In this document: positions 50,946 through 63,538 of the stretch, in pieces | How the letters are laid out: the number at the start of each line of letters is the position of its first letter | How positions within the stretch are numbered: position 1 is the first letter of the stretch | The notes under the pieces: model-generated | What the model was told of the DNA's origin: nothing | The model's database searches: none | What the model saw: only the letters and a program-made list of their open reading frames with translations | NCBI RefSeq assembly: GCF_000165425.1 | Contig: NW_001799003.1 | Location: 1-64,000, forward strand | Origin: Paramecium tetraurelia | Lineage: Eukaryota > Ciliophora > Oligohymenophorea > Peniculida > Parameciidae | Reading direction: 5' to 3' | DNA length: 64,000 nucleotides | Position numbers and translations under genes: made by a program

Positions 50946-51546
50946 ATGAGCAAGAGTCGTCATAGTTCTATGCACAAGCTTTTAGGTCCTCCTCAGATTG
51001 TAATGTTTGATGGAGAAGAATCCAGATTTCAAAAAAGAATTTTCAGAGGTTTCAAGTTCTGTATTATTAAGAGCATTCAACTGATAAAATAAAATTTTGT
51101 TGGGAACAATCTCCTATTCATAAGACTAATGATTTCAATTTCCAAAAAATCAATTATGTTGATCAAAAGGATATGGATGTTCATGTTCGTAATAGTTATC
51201 AGTTGCCATAAATTTATAAGCGTAAAAATCAACTAAACAATGAATGCTTTGTTGTATCTCCTCAACTAACTGCAGGTTTATCTGATCATGTATATATATT
51301 TTAGATTCTGAGTAAAAATTTGGGAAATATGCCAAACGATACACTTAGGATTCAGACATATTTTCACTCAAAATTCCAATGGATAAATAGTATTCTCAGC
51401 ACTCCTCTGCATATGGGCAGTTCTACTTCCAACCAGAATTTAAGCTAACCAAAACTAAGCCTGTTTTCAAATACCACACAGCAAAAAGTCAAATTCTTGG
51501 CAACTCCAGACTACAATATATTAAATTAAGGCAGGAAATGGATTGA
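50946..51546 (+). CDS. Unknown protein, 182 aa
   Basis: ATG 50946, introns 51049-51071 (23, GTTTCA donor) and 51276-51304 (29), TGA 51544-51546; exactly 183 codons. The protein is polar, aromatic-rich and evenly coded, with stretches such as KIKFCWEQSPIHKTNDFNFQ and KFGKYAKRYTQDSDIFSLKI. No domain recognised. It lies 40 bp after the Yju2-like gene on the same strand. Retaining the second intron also stays open but gives a much less convincing C-terminus, which is why I chose splicing. Confidence 0.7.
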
Positions 51547-53132
51547 TTCTTCTACATTATAAATATGCATATAAATTAGTGTTTATTAATTAATTTTCGA
51601 ATAATTAATATGAGGAAGAATAAAATTTAAATCTTTTATCTTCAAAGATACACAAATTCTAATTAATTATTGCATTTTCTTCGTTGTAGTGATTGGGATT
51701 TCATCCTGCCCAACCCTCTCATATTATTTTAATGATTACTCCTACACCGGGGTTGTCTCTTAATTATGGATATTTGATTTCACAAAAGAAAATTTATTCA
51801 GCTATTTAAAAGAAAGAAAAACCTCAGCTCATTTACATTTAACAAAAAACATAAACATATAATCAAAGTCAATTATAAAGACTTGGTTTTCTTCTCTTAA
51901 AGAGAGTACTTTCTTCAAGAGAAAACAAAATTGGAACTTTTCGTTATTGATTATACAATTTATCAAAGACAACTAAATATCGTTTTAAATTGTCCTATTT
52001 ATGTTGCTAAGCATGCACATGTCTCAATACTTGGTCTCTGTGCTATTAATCAATTGCTGCTTATTGTGGATTATTAAGAAGCTCATCAGTTGCTAATAAA
52101 TCGACTTCACTTTATTATGAATCATTTTCTGGTGATTTTTCTAAAATCTTGTTGTCGTCTGTCCTGATACTGATTGGAGGTAGAGATTATTAATTGCTGA
52201 TAGTAAGATCTTATTGTTAGTAAGTTAATGATTGCGTTTTTTTAGAATGGCAAACTCCCATTATGAAAGTAAGGAGACTTCTAATTAATTAAATTATTTT
52301 TGAATATATCAAAAGACTATCCATTTAACTTCTAAATCATACTAATAAAAAAAGATACGGCTTATAATTGCCACGTCTCCTTAATTTCATAACTCTCATA
52401 TAATAAATATGATAATTGCACAATTTGCTCAAAATATACTTGATTATTAAATCCAGAGCAAAAAATTTCCAAATTTTTATTAGTTATTCGAATTTTCTCT
52501 CATTTTAACTTTATTTAAGGAAAAAATAACAGAACTAACAACAAATGACTAAAAACTTTTAAAATGTGGAAAATAAGCGTCTTATCGATTTCTATAATTT
52601 GAATGCTGATGGATTTCAATATTCTCTAATGAAATACAGGGAATCAATGATATTGAGAAAATATTTGAATTTGCAACAATTTGGAAGAGTAGAGCCATAT
52701 TATGGATGAAATGAAAATCAAACGAAAATTATTTTATAAATAAGTAATCTCGAAATTATTACTCCTAATATTTTTGGAAAACTATGAAATATGTTGAATT
52801 TATAGCCAATACTATAGCTTTGAACTCAAAAAAAATTCCAAAAAGATAATGCATTAATTTAGTAGCAAATAGGAAGGTTACGATTAATTGGAAAACTCTC
52901 AATTGACTACTCTTTATATTAACCCTTAACAAAAAAAAAATAATCCTCCATTAAGTTCCAGTATATCTGACTATGAGATAATATGAAAAAGTGAATTTAA
53001 TTGTAATAAATTCAAGTATTAAAAAATGATATGTCAATCCGTAAATAAGATGTGTTTCTATTTGGCTGAAATGTTAATAATTTATATAATTACTATTGTA
53101 TTTAGAAATAGATTGATATATCAAAATAGATA
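51547..53132. other. Gene-poor stretch with two weak plus-strand ORFs
   Basis: Around 51775-52195 a plus frame of about 140 codons reads coding-like (DLVFFSQREYFLQEKTKLEL, HVSILGLCAINQLLLIVDYQ) but lacks a start. At 52545-52709 there is a 54-codon ORF (LIDFYNLNADGFQYSLMKY). They may be pieces of one decayed gene or chance ORFs. The remainder is AT-rich. Confidence 0.35.
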
Positions 53133-54508
53133 TCATCTTTTTAATAAATTTTCTTTTTAAATTTAAAAGCTCTGTTGTTGCATATTCAACACTTAATGTA
53201 TATTGTAGGTTCTATTCAATGGGTTGTATTTATTATTAGAATATCTTTCAAAACTTTAGTCTTTCTTATCAAAGATTTCTAGGATGGTTTCTTTCCATCT
53301 GCTCTTTTGATTTGATCTTTATTGCGAGATTGAGCTTTCTTTAAGTCTACTCTTTTTATCACTTTCGTTCAACTTATTCCAAATTTCATTGGTTCTATCA
53401 TTCTTAACAGGACTGAACTTCTGTTAGAATGTCATCATTTTGGAATCTGAAGTTAATCTCTCTTCTGTCTATTAGGATAGAGATTAGATTCGAATTAGCT
53501 ATCTTTGGGATGACAATAGTAAGGATTTCTATTCATGCACACATATTTTACTATTTACAGAGATTGAGATGGGGCAGTCATAATTTTTTCAATTTCAATT
53601 AAGAATTTGCTCAAATCTTCAGGAAAGCCCTTTAAGTTCTTTAGTTCCTCCTAATACTTAGCCATCAATTAAATTTAAGTTTCCTAGGGAAATTGCAAAT
53701 ACGATTACATATTCATTCTCTTGCTTTTGTATCTCCAACAATTGTTAAGTTTCCAGGGCATTGACTTCATTAATGAGACTATTCTTTTTTTATTCCAAAG
53801 CGAGTATTTACTAATTAAGATGGATAGCATTACTTTTTGAAATTCTTGGCTGATCTCATCCCTTGTGGATTAACATTTCTATTGGAATTGGAATTTCTGA
53901 TCTTGAATGTCTCTGATGGATTCGAATTTGTTCTTAAAACTTTTGTCCAATCTCTCCAAATATAATTGTACTCTTTCATTCAAGGCAGGAGTCATTTCAT
54001 TTTTATTCGCCATTGATTCTTTGATTTTCTTGATATCCTTGACTTCAGGGACTTCCTTGGGTTGGTCGACTTTTTGAAATTATAAGTTGTTTGCAAATTT
54101 ATCTTTGGATTCAAATTTTTAGATCTAAGAATCATTAGCAATATCAGCAACAAAGTTGGCTTTAGATTCCCGAATAGTTTCAGATTATTTTAGATCAAAA
54201 TCGTTCTCCAAATTGTGCTCATCCTAATTCTATTCGATGAGTGGAATGATGATCTCCTTGATCACATATTGAATGGCCTCGATTGTGTCTGGATCAAGGT
54301 GGGTTTCATATTGACATTTGGAACAGATGGCCACTTTCACAATGTCTTGAGACTCTGGGTTCTGCTGTTGAGATTGCAAATAATTGTAGGCCAAACAAAC
54401 GAGACAGAACTTGTGATCACAATCCAATTTGACATAATTGTCAGGAGTTGTTTGACATTAAGAGCAGGCCACTTCGAAGTTCGTGTCGCTGTCTTGTGTT
54501 TCATTCAT
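53133..54508 (-). CDS. RING finger (C3HC4) coiled-coil protein, 434 aa
   Basis: ATG 54508, TGA 53133-53135, introns 53811-53833 (23), 53684-53708 (25) and 53529-53551 (23); exactly 435 codons. The N-terminal RING has C15, C18, C30, H32, C35, C38, C61 and C64, a C3HC4 array with TRIM-like spacing. A Lys/Glu-rich helical region of about 250 residues follows, and the C-terminus is Ser/Lys/Asn-rich and basic. It is a likely E3 ligase; the substrate is unknown. The start codon lies 38 bp downstream of the SmE stop on the same strand. Confidence 0.85.
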
Positions 54509-54546
54509 TTTTAAATTTAATATATATAAAATGTGAAAGCATTAAC

Positions 54547-54891
54547 TCATAATTTAACATCCCTAATATATTAGCGTAAAAATAATACTCTAAAGTCCTC
54601 ACAAGAACAATGTTTTCTCCCTTCAAAAGGATTTTCCCCAATTCCTTGGTTGCCTTCGTCTTACGGTCGTATTCCACAGCCCTGTCCAACACCAAATTCA
54701 AGTACTCGTCAAAACCCTAAAAAAAGGTAGAAGCTCAACTAAATTACGGCCAATTTGCCTTGAATACGAAGATTGTCATTTTCCACCAGCCAAATCTCCA
54801 GCTGAGTTTTCTCTGTAAACAACGTGAAGAAGGCGTGGAGTGGCTGTGTTATTTTCTTCTATGGCTTCCTTTAATACGGGGGATGTTGCAT
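54547..54891 (-). CDS. SNRPE: Sm protein E (snRNP core), 95 aa
   Basis: ATG 54891, TGA 54547-54549, introns 54717-54747 (31) and 54563-54588 (26); exactly 96 codons. Sm1 motif: [20 protein letters not shown] then [11 protein letters not shown]. Sm2 motif: [18 protein letters not shown]. The layout and short tails fit SmE rather than other Sm/LSm proteins. SmE is one of seven ring subunits on spliceosomal snRNAs. Without the second intron the frame runs into the RING gene's start, so the spliced ending (EDVKL, stop) is preferred. Confidence 0.92.
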
Positions 54892-54912
54892 ATCTTAATT
54901 TAATTAATTAAA
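54892..54912. promoter_or_regulatory. 21-bp bidirectional intergenic region
   Basis: The SmE start (minus, 54891) and the EFHC-like start (plus, 54913) are separated by 21 bp, mostly TTAATTAATTAA-like sequence. Both promoters and 5' UTRs must be extremely short or overlap the coding regions. Confidence 0.6.
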
Positions 54913-56704
54913 ATGGCTTCAGCTTTTCCTAAATTGCCAGGTTTTGTGCCCACCCAAGAATTAGATGTAACACTCCCATTTATCATCATAAGAAACCCAA
55001 CTTCAGGAAGGTCTCAGCTGCCAAACAAGATCAAAACAGAGAAATCGTAACTAAATTGAAATTCTAATCTTTTTTTATAGAAACAACTGCCAAATAAAGA
55101 ATACCCTGTACCTCGCAAATAACCAACACAAGTGCCCTCTCAAACAGGAATGTTCAACCCCGATTATTTAAGCACAACTCACGCCATGCATCTACCAAAG
55201 GTATGTCTTCTAATCAGTTACATCCCCAAGAATTCCAACAATGATTCAGAAGAGCTCTACCAACCAAGTTGGGTCAAGATGGACAGGCACGTTCTCAGAT
55301 TCAGTGGCTTCTTCAAAGAGGCTGTCGTTGAATCAGCCCTAGAAAACTACAGAATTCGCAAACTAACCATATTTTACTACTTGGAAGACCATTCAATCAG
55401 CATTACCGAACCCAAACAGGAAAATAGCGGTGTTCCTTAAGGAGCATTCCTTAAAAGATAGAAAGTAAAAACAGCTCCCCAATCATATTTAAGGTCTTGA
55501 GGGCTGATGGTTCAAAAACATTCATCATACCAGAAGATTTCAGAATCAACTAAGACATCGAGATATTTGGCAAAACAATTCGACTTTATGATTGCGATCA
55601 ATACACAAGAGAATTTTACGAGGTTTCCTTTCTGTGCTAAATTTCTTATAGGGACTTGGACAACCTCAAGAGCAATCCTTCAGTCCTTAGTCAGATTCAT
55701 TTGAAACAAAGACTATGACTAAGTATATTCCCCAAAAGGATACCGTCATGAAGGACTACTTGGAGCATAAATTAGGAGGAGGAAAGGTTACATCTCAAAA
55801 GCAATTCCTAGAAAACGATAGGAAGGTATTAAGATTCATCCCTAATTAAGGTTCTTAAATTCTACGTGTTCTCTGACATTGAATATGTCTTGCATTACTA
55901 TCTGGCTGATGATACCATTGAAATAAAGGAGATTAATTCAGCTAATTCAGGAAGAGTTCCATTTCCCATGATGTTGAGAAGGTAGAAATTACCCAGAAAG
56001 TTCTCTCTCAATCAGCCTGGATAAACATATGCTGAAGATTTCATTAGACCTCAGGATATTCAATTTGGATAACCTTTGATAATTTACAATAGAAAATTTG
56101 CTATCCAAGGTTGCGATCCCTTCACAAGATATTATTATTAAGAAAAATTCAACGTTGATTTTCCTTTGGGTGGCTAAGAAGAATAGTAAATCGAATAAAG
56201 ATCAAGTATTGGTTATTAATTATTTAATTAGACATTATCATTCCTCCTCACAATGGCATTGGGGATGAACAAGATTCTTTAGGATACATTTACAGATTGT
56301 AACCTATTCCACCCAAGAAGGATTTCTTCAAATGGGTTGACAATTAAGTCAATCTGAGATATTTGGCCATGTTCAACACTACAAAACCTGAGGATAAAGA
56401 CAGGTATACTATTAATTTAGCTTTAGAGTTTTTGTCATAACTTATTTTCTAAATGATGATAGTCTTTTAGTTTATGAACCAACTGTTAGAAATTCTGGTA
56501 TGTTTCTAAATCACTAATTTGATAGGCATTCCAGATGGCAAATTCTTGGAGAAAAGAAAATACAAGAACGCTTTTAATAATAATGAGTTTTTCTCGCCCA
56601 AAGATTTAATTGTAGGCAACGAAGTTTAGATCAATGGTTGGAAATTCTAATTACTGGATTGTGATGAGTTCACTAAGAAGTGGTATGCTGATAATTTTAA
56701 ATGA
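54913..56704 (+). CDS. EFHC1/Rib72-like ciliary microtubule inner protein, three DM10 domains
   Basis: ATG 54913, TGA 56702-56704. Introns: 54967-54992, 55047-55080, 55201-55230 (30 nt, 3n), 55465-55493, 55623-55651, 55826-55850, 56206-56231, 56404-56426, 56498-56525. Length is 513 aa if all are spliced. Three DM10 domains are visible: MDRHVLRFSGFFKEAVVESA with NYRIRKLTIFYYLEDHSISI; DRKVLKFYVFSDIEYVLHYY; and DRVFVITYFLNDDSLLVYEP. Each ends in a domain tail of the RLYDCDQYTREFY or LLDCDEFTKKWY type. EFHC1/Rib72 proteins line the inner wall of doublet microtubules in cilia. No C-terminal EF-hand is seen; the chain stops right after the third DM10 domain. Confidence 0.93.
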
Positions 56705-57185
56705 CATTCATCTATATATATTTTAAAATAATAATAACCAAATTAAATATTATGAATTATTTCATTATTGGCTCTTATTAAGTTGAAACCAAAAATATTT
56801 AAATTATTCCCACTATTAATGAATATTAAATCTACATCTCTATAAATGAACTTTTAATCAATTAATTTCCTATAATTCAAAGAGACAAATAATCTTCCAT
56901 CCTGAATTCACTCTCTATATACTCTACCTGGTACATATGGATTTCTAATTAATAAAATTGTTAACAAGATCATTTTCAGCACTTAATTACAAATTAACAT
57001 TTTATATTTGAAATTTGTATTGTTATCTTATTTGAGAATGAAAAAATGCATTTTTATATATAAAATATAATATAATTTAGATAGAATTCCCATTCTTGAA
57101 TATCTTAATATAGTATTAATATTAGAGGCTTATTTAATTGAAATGGATATTGATATAAAAATAATTAAATTGTATTAAATGTAGT
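56705..57185. other. Convergent intergenic region, no gene seen
   Basis: 481 AT-rich bases between two facing stop codons. Nothing recognisable. Confidence 0.55.
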
Positions 57186-59891
57186 TCAAAATAACCAACT
57201 TGCATTCATATGAATTATCGCATATAACTCTTAGGCTTCCTAATATTTTCTCTAATCACCTGACCTAGAGCATGAAACTGAATAAAAATATGGAACGAAA
57301 CCTGCAACATGTTTAGGAAGTTTTTTATTTTAAAAACCAATCTCGCCAAAGATTATCACAGATTATATCCATCTTGATGTATACCTTGTTTCGTCTTTCA
57401 AGTTCAAATCCTCAAATTCTGCTATCTAAAATAACTCTGAAAAACCAATTAGGACTTCCTCCTCGTGACTCTATTGATCTTCTGCTTCTTTAAGTGCCTT
57501 TGGTAATTCGTTCCACATTGCTGATTTAAGAGCAATGAAATCCTTGTTTCTGAAGGCATAATCTTCTTCAATTATATAGCAGAGGATTGCGGATAATCTA
57601 CGTTCAATTAAATGGCCTTTTAGAATTGCAGCTGCTTAACTTAAAAAATCTCTTATGTTTGATTAAGAGTTATATTGATGATTACTATTTAAAGTTTCTT
57701 AAAACAATATCGCAAATAAATATAAAGTAAGTTCGGAACTACCCATTTAGTTTAGAAAATCGATCATTTTTCTAAAAGTTTCAGCATATTCTAAACTGCC
57801 TAGCTGGAATTGCAATTAAAATAGGTGATGGGAAAGAGTGAATTGATTATAGATACAATCATTTTCTACTATCTTCATTGCTTTATCTAAATAATGCTTC
57901 GCCTTAATGAATTCTCCTTTATAGACAAGGAATTATGAATAACAATCATAAATAGCCCAATTGAAATAGTATCCTTCGAGATTCTACTCGATAAATTGTA
58001 TAAATTGTTCGATGAATGATTAATATACACAATGATACTACATTATTTCGCAATATGTCCATCCCTATTAAAATATGGCATATTTATCGTAATTCAAATT
58101 CTACATCATATTTATTACGTTTACACCAAATGCTACCCTTTCCTCTCCTTCACATTAGTAAAATATTTTAATATACTTCGAAAAATCTAATTCTACAGTA
58201 TCTTTCTTCTCTTATGAATTGAAATTATGCCTTGGTTGATAAATTTTATTTAACATATTCTTAGATTTGTTCAACCAAATTGAGTCCATAATAATAAACT
58301 TCCATTCAATCATGATCTAAATCATTTCTTTATAATTGATTAAGTATGGTATGATTTCTTCTATAGCTTTTATCCATTGGCCATTCAATCTGCTCTTTAA
58401 ACAAATAAATTTAAGTAGCATTTCGTCATTTTCTAACTCCAGCTCATTTTGAATACTATTAATGGCCTCCTTAGCCTATTCCCATTAGCCAATTATATAA
58501 AGTAATTCTGCCTCCTAGAATTTTAAATTGCAATTAGGCTCTGCCAAAGTAGCTTGATATCCCTGACAAAGCATCAATTAGAGCATCCTCTAACCTTTCT
58601 TCTCTAAGACATCATAGTAGAGGTCATATTCAAACTTAGACAAATCCTCAATTGATATTTCTTCAAATATTTCCTATGCTGATACATTACAAGAATATTT
58701 ATCTACAAAGGAATCCAAAATCATGACTTTTCTTATTATTTCTTAATCGCTAGAATATTCCTATGATATTATATTCAACATACACTACATCCAAAATTTC
58801 ATATCTCCATTATAAGATAAATTTTATGTTGATTGATGTATTTTGTATTACAAACTAAGTTTGAAATTGTTTTCTAAATTCCTTTTTACATCTTCGGTGC
58901 TTGCGATGATGGGTTCTTAAATTAATGTAGTTCGAATGTATTTTTGTTATAAAAAGTATGACTTTATTTGGAAATAATCTTTATTATAAAGTGAATTAAT
59001 CTTCGGATGCACCATTTTCTATTGATCTAATATCTATTATAAAACATTAATATTATCTTGAGGATAAAGTATCTAAAGCATTGACAATTAAAATGCATAG
59101 ATATCTTTTTTGAACAAATTCATTTTAAATATTTTTAAATTATTGTTCAGAGCTCCTCTCACTTATTTTTGCATATAAGCTCTAGTTCCAACAATAGGAT
59201 ACTCACCATATGGGGTAATGTATTAAGTTGAGCATCCAAAATCAGCTAAGACCCAACCATTTTTTTAAGTATTTATGATATTTTCTAATTTAATGTCGTT
59301 GTGAGCAATTTTAAGAGAGTGAATTTTTAAAACACTATCTAAAATACAATCGAACAGATTATTGAATTGAAGCTCTGTAAATTACTTTAATCTCAACTAA
59401 TATTCTTTTAGGTTCCCCAACCCCAGGTCTAGATATGCATATATTCGATAAGCGTTCATATATTGTAGGCTGATAACAATTTTATTTTGTATTTAGATGA
59501 TGCATTCAGGAAAGTGGACAGCAATTCTTTTTTATATTTGAAATTCTTCAGCTAAGATAATAACTTAATCAAAATCGCAATTTACCTGTACCTTCAAGGC
59601 TGCTGGTAAATTATTATTTGGATTTATAGTTGAGTACACAGATCCATAAGCCCCTTAACCTAATAACAACCCATTTTCTATATTCAGATCCAAACATCCG
59701 TTCTTGACATTATGAATTTGTTATTAGTTGTAAGAGAATACATCTGGATACTTTCTTAGTAATTGAAATATAGTTCTCTCTAATAAGAATACATTATTAT
59801 TTAACTAACATCTATTTTCATTTAATTATTGAAAATAATCTATTGTTTGAGTTTGCTCTGATTTTTTTGATTCATTTTATGAATTATTCAT
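57186..59891 (-). CDS. Protein kinase with long helical C-terminal region, 901 aa
   Basis: ATG 59891, TGA 57186-57188, single exon of 902 codons. The kinase domain covers about residues 70-300: Gly loop LGQGAYGSVY near 78, ALKV lysine, catalytic loop HNDIKLENI near 197 (HND instead of HRD), ADFGCST near 218 and VGTRAYM. The catalytic Asp, Asn and DFG are kept, so activity is plausible despite the missing HRD Arg. About 600 residues follow, rich in helical repeats of TPR-like spacing (NWAIYDCYSQFLVYKGEFIK, then KAKHYLDKAMKIVEND). Substrate and pathway are unknown. Confidence 0.86.
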
Positions 59892-60610
59892 TTTTTAAAT
59901 TTTATTGAAAAAATGTAAAAATTATTTAAACAATCAACAAACATATCTTATGAATGTGTTGAGAACTTTAACTTATTAGTCAAATCCCACTGTTCTTGTC
60001 TTATTGAGATCTAAAGCAAAATAAATATGTTAATTGCCATTTTTTAAAAGTAAAAGAAAAAATTGGTTAATTAAGATTTTCTATATTTAATTATTATATA
60101 TTAAGATACTGAGAAGTGAAAAGTCGATATCGACCACCTTAGAAATATTATGAAAAGAAATCATAAATATCTCTATGATTTCAACATCTTCAATTATAAT
60201 TGGGCAGAGTATTCCAATTTATAATTTAATTCGATAGATTTTTTAAATCTTTAAGAGATAAATCGAATTTACCAGTATCTTTATAAAGTAAGCCTTTTTT
60301 TATTTAAATATTTTATATGATATTTAATTATAATTCATCTAAAATTGGATAACTGAATAAATAATTCTTTAAAATATTTGCGTAATGTAATAATTTAATT
60401 TAATATTTATACTTGAAAATATAAAAACAACAAAATAATTTCAATTTATCTTCATCTCGGGAATAAAATAATAAAATTAAACTCTAATATTAATAACTCT
60501 TTAGATAAATGTGAAGTGCTCCCTGGCTGGATTAATAATTTAAATATAAAAATGTTAAGCAGAAACAAATAAATTAAAATTATCTATTTATACGTAATAT
60601 AATATTGAAT
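59892..60610. other. Intergenic, no gene seen
   Basis: 719 AT-rich bases between the kinase start and the USP stop (same strand). Part may be the USP 3' UTR and the kinase promoter. Confidence 0.5.
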
Positions 60611-63238
60611 TCAGCCTTAAAAATAGAAAATTGCCTCTGCATTTAATCTATCCTATTAGACGAGTAACTTTTGAGTAGAAATAATTTTTAAGGCTTATTC
60701 CATCCATAACTATAAATAATAAATACATTATTACTTGAAGTCCATTTTTCTAAAAATTTTGCAGTGATTAGATATTAGATTCTAAAGATTTAAAATTCAT
60801 AAGTTTTAGAATAATTGAAATTTTGCTCTTGATTTTCAATTTGGTAAATTAATCAATAATATCTTATCTCTTTGATATTAATTTTGCTTAATCTGCAGAA
60901 CCTTTAAGATTTTCTTGTATTTATTTAAAGATGATATCATCTATAATTTTGTTATCTGTGATTACATTGAGAATTTATTATGCAATTTAAATTCCTTAGT
61001 TTATATCTTACCTTTAAATCGATAAATCTATTAAAAAGCAACCCTTCAACAACATAATTTGGAAAATACCCTTGAGGCCCTTAATTAATTGTAAACAATA
61101 ATTTTTTTAAGGTATTTACTGTAATATCAAGAAGAATAGTTGGACATTCTCTTGAAAGTTAGTTTAAGTAAGATCCTTTAGTGGTAATTATTGCAATAAT
61201 GAATTGATCTTAAGAAATTCATCATACAAACTCGCCTATTCCATTTCTATGCTTTGATTTATCAGTTTTGATTAAGCCACAAATTATTCAACATATTCAT
61301 CTATATTTTTAGGTATATACAGTTGATCCTTTATTTAGTATAAATCTTATTTGATAAATGACAAAGTTTATGAGTGCTTATACACATTAGGATGATTTAT
61401 TGATAAAAACAGATCAAAATTACTGAAGATTTCAAACTCTTTGCTTAAGGGATCTATGGATTTGCAAGCTTTTAATGGGCAATTTGAGATTTGTTGAATA
61501 ATCATTGTTTTTCTATTCATAACCTTCTGAAGATCCTAAGTCTTTTGAGATTTGATCTTCTGTTCATCTAGTTATTCTAAGAGTTTTGGAGTAATTTATA
61601 ACTTCGACACTTTCATCCAGGATTCTTATTCATAGATAAGTCCAGACACATTAGATTATGGTCTATTTACTCCTGTAGCATCTTTAATAACCTGGGCATA
61701 CTCAATCTTTGTGACCACAGAGTCATTGCACTTCCACCAAGTTTTATAATCATTCTTGTCTAGAACATAGCAATAATAATGGCCAGATGTAGCGCCACCA
61801 TCATGCATAAGCACTGCTGTTAAGTGATACATATTTTAATCTGATTTTAATAATAGTTTCTTTTCTGATTAAATCTATTCCAATCTATCAGTGAGCAATT
61901 GAATCGATTTCACGAACTTGTTTCTATAATTTTCAAGTTGAAATAGCATTTGTTGACTAGAGATTAATTATTGATTCGAGGTATTCTCATCGCAGATTTA
62001 GAAATCATCAATAATAAGTGGCTAGTCTAATTGGCCTTCTCCTCTTTTAAACAACTTAATTATTTTACTGAAGTTTTCATCAATGTCCTCTTTGGAAGTG
62101 CCGTACCTTCTCAATTCGTCTAAAACCTTCTATTCCTCTATATCAAGTCTCTACAGTTCTTTGCTCATCGATTTAGGATCACTGGCCTTGAATTGATTGA
62201 TATTTAAAGAGGAAGGAAATTCAAATGAGGCATTGTTTTTGCAGGGTAATTTCTATTTGGGATCGTAATAGACTCTGTTGATGTAGAATTACAATATCTT
62301 TGGAGGTTGGAGTATGATTTAATCAACTTTGGCTTTGACCTTCTCTTTTGAATTGGTTTCGTATTCGTCAATGATTAGTATTCTAGAGTTGAGGAATCCT
62401 TTCTCTAAGTCTTTGTCTTGAGCATCGATGCTGATGGATCCAAAAGCGGTTGTGGTGAATTTGATTACTTCTTATTCTTTTTCCTTGTATGTGAGTATTT
62501 CTTTGGATTCTCCATAGAACATTTAGCAAAACTATTTCTTCAATTCCTCATCTCCAATATCTTTGAGGGCTTGTTCAATGGCATCCAAAAAGGCATTTTG
62601 TAATTCATTAAAATCATTCTATACTCCCTTTATCAACATGCCATCAGGCTTGTACTTTTAAAAAGCTTCGAACAATTTGATGGGATTTGTAAATGAGCTG
62701 TTGCTTTCCTACAATTGAACAAATAAATATTATAATTGTAATAGAAAAAGAGCAGCCTTAGTTTGGTTTTGCTTTGAATCTATTGAAAAAATCAATTATC
62801 TAAAAGGAAGTGAATTGAAGAGACTCTGTAACATAGCATTCATGTAGCAAGCTATAAATATATTATTGATGCTGATTACTATTTCCTAGATTCTTCAATC
62901 CGACCGGTACGCTCTTATTTGTTCTATCCTGTTGCTCGATTTGGGGTTATCTAAAACTGGTTATAAATGGTACTAATTTTGATCATCAATTGAAAGTTAG
63001 ATAGCGTGTTTTAAATCCTTTTCTTCTAGATCTTTGAGTTGTTTCTTTAATTGCATCTAGGAATTCATTAGGTCTTCTTCACTAAGGTTTTGGTTCTCTT
63101 CTTGACTTCGAATAGTGAATTCGATTTTTACCTAATTCTAATTAGTTCTTCATGGAATGTTAGGGTGTTGAACCCACACAGTTGCCAAGCCTTCAGTATC
63201 TAGTGTTTCTAAAAACCAAACGAATGGTATTGCCGCAT
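60611..63238 (-). CDS. Ubiquitin-specific protease (USP) with UIM-like motif, 841 aa
   Basis: ATG 63238, TGA 60611-60613, introns 63106-63131 (26), 62951-62973 (23), 62852-62879 (28) and 60710-60734 (25); exactly 842 codons. The N-terminal region has a ubiquitin-interacting-like helix (EEKDLKHAIQLS). The Cys box GLKNLGNTCYMNAMLQSLF holds the catalytic Cys, and the His box ATSGHYYCYVLD the catalytic His. Between them lie helical inserts, as in USP25/28. The C-terminal 200 residues are Gln/Lys/Ile-rich and end LNAEAIFYFQG. It should cleave ubiquitin from substrates. The first exon start is the least certain part. Confidence 0.92.
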
Positions 63239-63355
63239 CAGTTAATCAAATGTGGAAGGACTGTGCTTAAAGCTCTTATTTAAATGCTAGTGATTATTTG
63301 ACATTTTGTGTAATTATTTTTTTCTTTAAAATATTAATTAATTAAATAAATCATA

Positions 63356-63538
63356 ATGGACTCATACAATGCAGTGAATGATCTGAATGAAGGAGTTGAA
63401 TATACCTAGAACGTTGAGTATAGATAAGGGCTAAAATCAAACACGTCCGATGGTTCAGCCTAATAAACCCATGAAATATATATGAAAAGAGATTAACAAT
63501 CATTTTCAGTTGATGATGACGACTTTTACTCGCAGTGA
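63356..63538 (+). CDS. Small acidic protein, 60 aa, unknown
   Basis: Single exon, ATG 63356 to TGA 63536-63538, 61 codons. Composition is that of a real coding sequence (few Ile/Leu, many Asp, Gln, Ser, Asn), ending VDDDDFYSQ. No family recognised. It diverges from the USP gene across 117 bp. Confidence 0.5.

Noticed and set aside
54215..54514. Plus-strand ORF of 99 codons
   Set aside because: Antisense of the RING domain in the minus-strand gene.
56404..56420. A 17-nt intron in the EFHC-like gene
   Set aside because: A second acceptor six bases on gives a 23-nt intron and restores the family motif DRVFVITYFL, so the normal-sized intron is preferred.
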